This document shows, piece after piece, positions 58,706 through 64,000 of a DNA stretch of 64,000 bases. A program made the position numbers and the translations under genes. Source of the DNA: Nitrospira sp. BO4 (GTDB lineage: Bacteria > Nitrospirota > Nitrospiria > Nitrospirales > Nitrospiraceae); contig JAMPUU010000024.1 in assembly GCA_030144965.1 (NCBI GenBank), positions 310,001 through 374,000 of the forward strand. Direction: 5' to 3'. The stretch's first letter is position 1; every line of letters begins with the position of its first letter. The notes under the pieces are model-generated. The model saw nothing but the letters and a program-made list of their open reading frames with translations, ran no database searches and had not been told where the DNA came from.

Positions 58706-59788
58706 TCAGCTTCGCCACCGCAGCGTCACTCGCTCTTTGAGGGGGTGATCGAACGGCTGGCCGGTATGGACGGAGGCCACATGGGCCGCCTTCAATTTGT
58801 AATACCATTTGGCCGGCATGTCGGCATCGCCGAGAAACATCGATGAGGGTTTGTGACGAAGACCGACTGCCAGATGCTTCATCGCCCGCTCATCCTGGCC
58901 GAGAAACATTTTCGTCAGGGTGCGAAAAATCAAATTGCCGAACGGGAGCCAGTGCAGTCCGCGCCAATAGGCGGAGAAATCGATACGGCATTCCATATCG
59001 GATACGGGTGTGGCCATCAATCGATTGGCGAGCCACACGCTCCCGCACTGCATGAGTTCCACTCGTTGGTTCGGCAAGAGGAAGTCGATCGTGGTGGTCA
59101 GCGGTCCCCCATAGATACGCTCAATCCAATGAAACGGCCCGCTGTTCTTCGCCGGCCGGTGGGCGGTCATTCGAAAACCGTTAGGAATCGGTTCAAAGAT
59201 CTTGGTCTTCTCGTGCATACGCGCATCGCTGCGCCACCAGGAATGCACGTACGGTCCGTGGACCGGATCGATGAGACCAATGATGCCGTCATCCGCAGTA
59301 CAGGTATAGGTCAACGAAATATGGAACGATTGCCGAGGTTCCGATGGAAGCGGCATACGCGGAGCAGCCGGCAGCGGATTCATATTCCCTCGCTCATCGG
59401 CCAGATACAGCCAAATCATGCCGTCCGTTTCTTCGGCCGGATAAGTCGTGACACCGATTTTATCGGTTTGTAGCTCCGCTTCTCCGGGTAAGGCAGGAAT
59501 ACACCGGCAGCGACCCTTCATGTCGAACTGCCAGCCATGATACGAGCATTCCACCCGCTCGCCGTTGAACCGTCCGAACGACAGAGGCATGCCACGGTGG
59601 GGACAGATGTCACGCATTGCCGCGAGGCTACCCGCTCGATCCCGGCAGAGGACGATCGGCAACCCCAACATCTGCAATCCCTTCATGGTACCAGGGGGTA
59701 GGGTATGGCTGGGCACGGCAGGGTACCAGAACCCAAAGAGTGGAGCACTCTTGGAAAATACGACCTCGGGTGACGGTTGCTCGGTCAT
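58706..59788 (-). CDS. Rieske 2Fe-2S aromatic-ring-hydroxylating-type oxygenase
   Basis: A 360-aa oxygenase alpha-subunit-like protein. The Rieske cluster ligands are C62-P-H64 and C81-S-Y-H84 (ICPHRGMPLS and VECSYHGWQF). The mononuclear iron site is DPVHGPYVH, with His177 and His182. No ferredoxin or reductase gene is adjacent, so electron supply must come from elsewhere. The substrate is unknown; single-gene oxygenases of this kind often act on sterols, hopanoid-like lipids or pigments. It is divergent from the DsrE-like gene. Confidence 0.88.
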   Translation of the reverse strand: MTEQPSPEVVFSKSAPLFGFWYPAVPSHTLPPGTMKGLQMLGLPIVLCRDRAGSLAAMRDICPHRGMPLSFGRFNGERVECSYHGWQFDMKGRCRCIPALPGEAELQTDKIGVTTYPAEETDGMIWLYLADERGNMNPLPAAPRMPLPSEPRQSFHISLTYTCTADDGIIGLIDPVHGPYVHSWWRSDARMHEKTKIFEPIPNGFRMTAHRPAKNSGPFHWIERIYGGPLTTTIDFLLPNQRVELMQCGSVWLANRLMATPVSDMECRIDFSAYWRGLHWLPFGNLIFRTLTKMFLGQDERAMKHLAVGLRHKPSSMFLGDADMPAKWYYKLKAAHVASVHTGQPFDHPLKERVTLRWRS

Positions 59789-59898
59789 GAGATAGGCAGG
59801 AAGCTCACAAGAAGGGCATCGGACAATGGGACCCGACTATAGCGAGGGGATGGCTAATAGGTCAAGCAATGATCAGAGGAGCGTGGTCGCCCGGTTTC

Positions 59899-59948
59899 TT
59901 GACACCCCAAAGGATCACATACTATTCTGTTTATGCATAGAATATGCA
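59899..59948 (+). promoter_or_regulatory. Promoter with overlapping palindromic operator
   Basis: TTGACA (59899-59904) is followed after 18 nt by TATTCT (59923-59928) as a possible -10 box. Two inverted repeats overlap it: TATTCT-N10-AGAATA (59923-59944) and TGCATA-GAA-TATGCA (59934-59948). The layout suggests a repressor site at the start of the DsrE-like/TusA operon. No candidate regulator gene is adjacent. Confidence 0.5.
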
Positions 59949-59973
59949 AATCGTACAAGCATGAAGAGGTGAC

Positions 59974-60507
59974 ATGATGATTGCCTCTCACGTAGAGCCG
60001 ACGACAACACTGGCACAGCTGCAAGAATCCAAGCCCGAGCGAGTGACGATTGTATTATTGAGCGGGGATCTTGATCGAGCCATGGCCGCCTTTATCATCG
60101 CGACTGGTGCCGCCGCGATGGGTATGCGTGTGACCATGTTCTTCACATTTTGGGGGTTGAATACGATTCGAAGGAAGGGCGCGGCAAGCTCAGCGAAGGA
60201 TTGGCTTCGACGTATGTTTGGGTTCCTCAACAAAGGCGGAGCCGACACGTTGCCATTATCCCGCTTCCATTTCGGCGGGCTGGGCACCAAAATGATGCAA
60301 CAGGTGATGAAGCAAAATCGGATGCCCGGTGTTCCTGAGCTGATGCAAACAGCCATTGACCTGGATGTGCGATTTATCGCCTGTACCACGACGATGGGCC
60401 TCATGGGCATTTCCAAAGATACATTGATCGACGGGATTGATCAGTTCGCGGGTGTGACCACATATCTGGCGGAAGCAAAACATGGCAGCGTCAACTTGTT
60501 CATTTGA
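59974..60507 (+). CDS. DsrE/DsrF/DrsH-like family protein
   Basis: A 177-aa protein of the DsrE2-like group, which handles protein-bound persulfide sulfur with TusA. Blocks are VTIVLLSGDLDRAMAAFIIATGAAAMGMRVTMFFTFWGL and DLDVRFIACTTTMGLMGI (the candidate sulfur-carrying Cys is in FIACTTTMG). A hydrophobic stretch near residues 35-60 could associate with the membrane. GAGGTGAC precedes the ATG. The tusA gene follows after 25 nt. Confidence 0.88.
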   Translation: MMIASHVEPTTTLAQLQESKPERVTIVLLSGDLDRAMAAFIIATGAAAMGMRVTMFFTFWGLNTIRRKGAASSAKDWLRRMFGFLNKGGADTLPLSRFHFGGLGTKMMQQVMKQNRMPGVPELMQTAIDLDVRFIACTTTMGLMGISKDTLIDGIDQFAGVTTYLAEAKHGSVNLFI

Positions 60508-60532
60508 ACCGCCAACCGAGTGAGGTGCCTTG

Positions 60533-60778
60533 ATGGTGCAAGCCGATATCAAGCTGGATACCTTGGGGTACTTTTGCCCGATGCCGATTATTTTGACGTC
60601 GAAGAAAATCAAAGAGCTGGCTTTGGGACAAGTGCTGGAGGTCATCTCCGATGATGAGGGCATCAAGAAGGACATGCCGGCGTGGTGCGAATCCACGGGC
60701 CATGAAATGATGGGCTTGGAAGAGGAACAGGCAAAGTCCGGCCGGATCTATAAGGCCTTCGTCAAGAAAACGAAATAA
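60533..60778 (+). CDS. tusA: TusA-family sulfur carrier protein
   Basis: An 81-aa protein with the TusA signature YFCPMPIILTSKKIKEL (CPxP, the Cys carrying persulfide) and the C-terminal VISDDEGIKKDMPAWCESTGHE. The ATG at 60533 has GAGGTG upstream. Paired with the DsrE-like gene, it probably passes sulfur in sulfur oxidation or in tRNA, cofactor or cyanate-related metabolism; the exact pathway is not visible. A clear terminator follows. Confidence 0.92.
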   Translation: MVQADIKLDTLGYFCPMPIILTSKKIKELALGQVLEVISDDEGIKKDMPAWCESTGHEMMGLEEEQAKSGRIYKAFVKKTK

Positions 60779-60808
60779 TCACACCTTCTTGGAGACAGCA
60801 AGGCAAGA

Positions 60809-60844
60809 AGCCGGAGGGACGATGCTCAGTCCTCCGGCTTTTTC
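60809..60844 (+). terminator. Rho-independent terminator after tusA
   Basis: AGCCGGAGGGAC and GTCCTCCGGCT pair as an 11-bp stem with one bulged G, followed by TTTTTC. It separates the sulfur-carrier operon from the formimidoyltransferase gene. Confidence 0.85.
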
Positions 60845-60859
60845 GTTTACGAGAGGCCT

Positions 60860-62347
60860 ATGGACGGAATTGTCGAGTGCGTCCCCAATTTCAGCGAAGG
60901 TCGGGATCGAGCGACGATTCAAGCTCTGATCGATGCGGTGACATCGACCACCGGCGTGGCGCTCTTAGACCACTCCATGGATACGGACCACCACCGGTCG
61001 GTCCTGACGTTCTGTGGAAACCCTGACGCGATCGTCGAAGCGGCCTTTCGTGCCATTCGGATCGCGACAGACCTTATCGACCTGCGCAAACATGTCGGCG
61101 GACATCCTCGTGTGGGGGCGACCGACGTGGTGCCGTTTATTCCGATCAGAGGTACAACCATGCAGGACTGTGTGCAGCTCGCCAAGCGACTGGGAGAAAA
61201 AGTCGCGCGTGAGCTGGAGATTCCCGTTTTCTTATACGAACGGGCCGCAAGTCATGCCGACCACATACCGTTGGAGGCAGTGAGACGTGGGGGGCTTGAA
61301 GGCTTGGCCTTCCGGATGGCCAACGATCCGGATTGGACACCGGACTTTGGACCGCCTCGACTCCATGAGAGCGCCGGAGCGATTGCGATCGGCGCCCGCC
61401 CCCCCCTGATTGCCTACAACGTGAACCTCCGATGCAAGGACGTCGACGTGGCCCAGTCCATCGCGAGGGCCGTTCGCCAATCAACCGGAGGATTGCCCCA
61501 TCTGAAAGCGATCGGCGTAGAGTTGGCCAGCCGCGGCATGGTGCAAGTGGCGATGAATCTGACCGACCACCTGGCAACGCCGATCCTGACGGCATTTCAG
61601 ATGGTCAAAACCGAAGCCGCAAACCGGGGAATAGAGGTGGCGGGAAGTGAACTGATCGGATTAGTGCCGCAGGCGGCATTGGACCAAGCCGCGGCGGCTG
61701 CGGTGCAGCTCGACCGATTCGATTCGGGCCAGGTACTCGAAACGAGAATAGCCGAGACAATGCTCGGGAAGAAGGAAACGGAGCACACGTTGTCGGACTT
61801 TATCACCGCAGTCGCTGATGCCAAACCGACACCAGCCGGTGGTGGCGTGGCGGCATTCGTCGGAGCCTTGGCGGCCGCTTTGGGAGTGATGGGCGCACGT
61901 CTTGCCCGACAACCGGACAAAGAACAACGTCTACTGGAGTTGAGCCGGCGGCTCCATCTCCTCGTTCAAGAAGATATAGAGGCCTACAACGACCTGACAG
62001 ATGCCTACAAAATCCCCAAGCATCACTTAGACCGCCCCAGGGCAGTTTCAATGGCTCTGCAGAAGGCTACTGCAGTGCCTCTGGAAATCTCGGAGGCGGC
62101 CTGTGAGGTCGGCCGGTATCTTCACTCGATACGCGAGCTCGTCAAGCCGGCAGTTCGTTCAGATCTCACCGTCGGCATGACCATGGCTATTGCTGCTGCT
62201 CAGGCAGGCCTTGTCACCGTCAACACCAACATAACTTCACAACAAAATCAGCAACTTACCGATACCATTCAAACCAGGATTGCAAAGGCCGCCGAGAATC
62301 TTGAGGAACTGCAGAGGTTATGTTACACTCCGGCGCCGAATTCTTAA
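60860..62347 (+). CDS. ftcD: Bifunctional glutamate formimidoyltransferase / formimidotetrahydrofolate cyclodeaminase
   Basis: Residues 1-~300 are the formimidoyltransferase (VECVPNFSEGRDRATIQALID, HVGGHPRVGATDVVPFIPI, YNVNLRCKDVDVAQSIARAVR). Residues ~310-490 are the cyclodeaminase (LSDFITAVADAKPTPAGGGVAAFVGALAAALGVM). Together they move the formimino group from formiminoglutamate to tetrahydrofolate and release ammonia, giving methenyl-THF. The 495-aa fusion is like the animal enzyme; many bacteria have the two parts separate. No histidine-degradation (hut) gene is adjacent. A GAGAGG lies upstream of the ATG. Confidence 0.93.
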   Translation: MDGIVECVPNFSEGRDRATIQALIDAVTSTTGVALLDHSMDTDHHRSVLTFCGNPDAIVEAAFRAIRIATDLIDLRKHVGGHPRVGATDVVPFIPIRGTTMQDCVQLAKRLGEKVARELEIPVFLYERAASHADHIPLEAVRRGGLEGLAFRMANDPDWTPDFGPPRLHESAGAIAIGARPPLIAYNVNLRCKDVDVAQSIARAVRQSTGGLPHLKAIGVELASRGMVQVAMNLTDHLATPILTAFQMVKTEAANRGIEVAGSELIGLVPQAALDQAAAAAVQLDRFDSGQVLETRIAETMLGKKETEHTLSDFITAVADAKPTPAGGGVAAFVGALAAALGVMGARLARQPDKEQRLLELSRRLHLLVQEDIEAYNDLTDAYKIPKHHLDRPRAVSMALQKATAVPLEISEAACEVGRYLHSIRELVKPAVRSDLTVGMTMAIAAAQAGLVTVNTNITSQQNQQLTDTIQTRIAKAAENLEELQRLCYTPAPNS

Positions 62348-62398
62348 AAACCAGAAGTAGCAGGCTCACTTGGCCTGAGAAAGTCGAAAGCCAACCGG

Positions 62399-62593
62399 AT
62401 GGAAATCAAGGTTTTTAACAACAACGTTGAAAAAGCACTCAAGGTCGCCAAAAAGAAGCTGGCAGGCGAGGGTCTGTTCCGTGAGTTAAAGCGTCGCCGC
62501 TTCTATGAGAAGCCCAGCGTGAGAAAGAAAGCCAAGCAACGCGAAGCTCAGCGACGCCGACAGAAGTGGCTATCGAAGCGGAAGCCTGACTAG
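62399..62593 (+). CDS. rpsU: 30S ribosomal protein S21
   Basis: A 64-aa, very basic protein starting MEIKVFNNNVEKALKVAKKKLAGEG and with the conserved FRELKRRRFYEKPSVRKKAK block, typical of S21. There is no strong ribosome-binding site before the ATG, which is common for rpsU. It stands alone, between ftcD and nth. Confidence 0.95.
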   Translation: MEIKVFNNNVEKALKVAKKKLAGEGLFRELKRRRFYEKPSVRKKAKQREAQRRRQKWLSKRKPD

Positions 62594-62656
62594 ACTCGTC
62601 GTTCTGGGTTAGACACCGCCCTCGTCCATTCCTTCCCCCGTTTTCATCCAAGTCCG

Positions 62657-63316
62657 ATGCGCCCGGGTCAAATTCATACGGCTATCCGACTTGTGAAGGA
62701 GGAGGTACGCCGATGGCAGGAACCTGTCCTCGGCATCGTCGCGAAACAATCCGGTCGTGATCCCTTTCTCATCCTGATTTCCTGTCTCTTAAGCCTCCGG
62801 ACCAAGGACAAGACCACCAGAGAAGCCAGCGATCGACTCTTCGCCATGGCGCGCACACCGGCGTCGATGGTGAAGCTCCCTCTGAAGAGGATCGAACAGG
62901 CGATTTACCCGGTCGGGTTCTACCGGATGAAGGCCAAATCGATTCACCAAATCTGCCGCCGACTCCTCGATGAGTATGATGGAGTAGTACCGGACTCGAT
63001 CGATGAACTGGTGACTCTACCGGGGGTGGGAAGAAAGACGGCGAATCTCGTCGTCACCGTCGGTTTTCAGAAGCCCGGTATTTGCGTCGATGTGCACGTG
63101 CATCGCATCAGCAACCGCTGGGGGTATATCAACACAAAGACACCGGAAGAGACGGAAAACGCCTTGCGGCATAAGCTGCCCAAACAGTACTGGATTACCT
63201 ATAACGATCTCCTGGTCCCCTACGGTCAGAACCTTTGCCTTCCGGTCTCCCCGTTGTGCAGCACCTGCAAGTTGGCAGACTTATGCGACCGAACCGGGGT
63301 CACACGATCTCGTTAG
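62657..63316 (+). CDS. nth: Endonuclease III
   Basis: A DNA glycosylase/AP lyase for oxidised pyrimidines. The 219-aa protein has the helix-hairpin-helix LPGVGRKTANLVV with the catalytic Lys, the catalytic Asp in CVDVHVHRISNR, and the C-terminal 4Fe-4S cluster Cys pattern CLPVSPLCSTCKLADLC (C-x6-C-x2-C-x5-C). The length is typical. Confidence 0.95.
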   Translation: MRPGQIHTAIRLVKEEVRRWQEPVLGIVAKQSGRDPFLILISCLLSLRTKDKTTREASDRLFAMARTPASMVKLPLKRIEQAIYPVGFYRMKAKSIHQICRRLLDEYDGVVPDSIDELVTLPGVGRKTANLVVTVGFQKPGICVDVHVHRISNRWGYINTKTPEETENALRHKLPKQYWITYNDLLVPYGQNLCLPVSPLCSTCKLADLCDRTGVTRSR

Positions 63317-63391
63317 GGGTCGACGAGTGAATCTTACAGGCTGACAAACAACCAGCGGAATACGCGCAAGACTTCGACCCGCGGGCCGTAT

Positions 63392-63754
63392 CTATTTCTT
63401 CTGTGCGCGGGCTTTCACACTGTTCACGTAGTCTGTGATGGCGGCATCGACCTCGTCGGAGGTCATCGGGCGGTCATGTGTTTCGCTTTCATCGACAAGG
63501 TATCGATCATGCTCTTTCTCCTGCCGGAGAACCACCGCATTTTCGGGGGTCACATCGATCAGCATGAACCACTCTTGAGCCCCTTGTGAAATCACGACTT
63601 GTTTGCCCGCGCCTCTTTTAGTGATCTCGATCCGGAGATCGTCACCCGCATCAGCAGATGCCCATGCCGTACATACAAGAGAAAAATGCCAGGCTACCGA
63701 GGTCATGATGAGTATGAGCCATACGACCATTGCGCGCGGCTTGAGAAGATTCAT
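63392..63754 (-). CDS. Small secreted hypothetical protein
   Basis: From the ATG at 63754 the 120-aa product has a signal peptide (AMVVWLILIMTSVAWHFSLVCTAWASA) and a mature domain of about 85 residues (LRIEITKRGAGKQVVISQGAQEWFMLIDV) ending AQKK. The frame is open to 63838. GTGGAG lies about 10 nt upstream. The family is not recognised. Confidence 0.65.
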   Translation of the reverse strand: MNLLKPRAMVVWLILIMTSVAWHFSLVCTAWASADAGDDLRIEITKRGAGKQVVISQGAQEWFMLIDVTPENAVVLRQEKEHDRYLVDESETHDRPMTSDEVDAAITDYVNSVKARAQKK

Positions 63755-63864
63755 GCCGATGCTCCACGAAGGATGATTATATCGATCGCGTACGACTGCG
63801 TAAACACGAGCTCGAGACCAATCTGTCTTGAGGGGCACCGGAGCCCATGCTAGGATGCCCTCCG

Positions 63865-64000
63865 ATGGATGGGCTCCTGTCCGCAGTTCAGCAATACGTC
63901 TCGACCGAAACCCTCGTTACACTGACGGCGCTCTCGATTGTTTTCTTTGTGGGATCGCTGATTGCCATCCCGTTCATCCTCGTCCGGCTTCCGACGGATT
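63865..64000 (+). CDS. Small membrane protein, N-terminal part
   Basis: An open frame from ATG 63865 that runs off the window. The first 45 residues contain one clear hydrophobic span (LVTLTALSIVFFVGSLIAIPFILV) followed by RLPTD. The pattern resembles short conserved proteobacterial/Nitrospira membrane proteins with an IAIPxxLVRLPxD motif. The gene is divergent from the secreted protein before it. The C-terminus is outside the window. Confidence 0.6.
   Translation, partial: MDGLLSAVQQYVSTETLVTLTALSIVFFVGSLIAIPFILVRLPTD

Overview
The window reads as chromosomal DNA from a Nitrospira-like bacterium (phylum Nitrospirota). This is inferred from the style of the conserved proteins (RpoB/RpoC, an EF-Tu with an unusual switch I, DUF4112, GldG/DUF4340 transport genes) and from the moderately GC-rich, gene-dense sequence. 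No rRNA gene, phage, transposase or CRISPR array was found.

1-13.9 kb (minus strand) is the classical translation/transcription superoperon. In transcription order it is tRNA-Tyr, tRNA-Gly, tRNA-Thr, tuf, rpmG, tRNA-Trp, secE, nusG, rplK, rplA, rplJ, rplL, rpoB, rpoC, followed by the start of rpsL behind its own perfect-consensus promoter. Three details stand out. rplJ has no stop codon before rplL. rpoC starts at a TTG behind a strong Shine-Dalgarno. EF-Tu has a lengthened, non-canonical switch I.

14-29.7 kb is general housekeeping and envelope: a secreted HExxH protein, a UvrD/Rep helicase, a DUF4112 membrane protein, a glycogen phosphorylase operon with a HEAT-repeat secreted protein, a second HEAT-repeat protein, an RlpA lipoprotein, and a four-gene ABC exporter operon (ATPase, permease, GldG-like, DUF4340).

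29.7-37.8 kb is the most distinctive region: four tandem paralogous lipoprotein genes built from cadherin-like beta-sandwich repeats. Each has its own leader containing a shared motif pair at fixed spacing. Three of the four also have a recognisable sigma70 promoter, and their leader motifs can pair as a stem with a 26-nt loop. Near-identical repeat units inside the genes and a decayed unit between two of them suggest active repeat recombination.

37.9-47.2 kb (mostly minus strand, then plus) holds a two-component pair whose kinase has a Rossmann-like input domain, the rplI-glyA-nrdR cluster, tdh-kbl for threonine breakdown, a secreted TonB_C-like protein, a YceI protein and a zinc alcohol dehydrogenase.

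47.2-51.4 kb is an accessory patch. A Phd/RelE-type toxin-antitoxin pair is bracketed by two diverged copies of the last 131 bp of the alcohol dehydrogenase gene. It is followed by about 1 kb of gene-poor sequence with a decayed coding fragment, a large carboxypeptidase-regulatory-like lipoprotein and a small lipoprotein broken by two homopolymer frameshifts.

51.5-64 kb returns to ordinary gene content: hemD, a VOC protein, an MBL-fold protein with a PqqD-like domain, a sugar-nucleotide epimerase, a secreted protein, a CPA2/Kef antiporter, a Rieske oxygenase, a DsrE-like/TusA sulfur-carrier pair behind a palindromic operator, a bifunctional formimidoyltransferase-cyclodeaminase, rpsU, nth and two small envelope genes, the last cut by the window edge.
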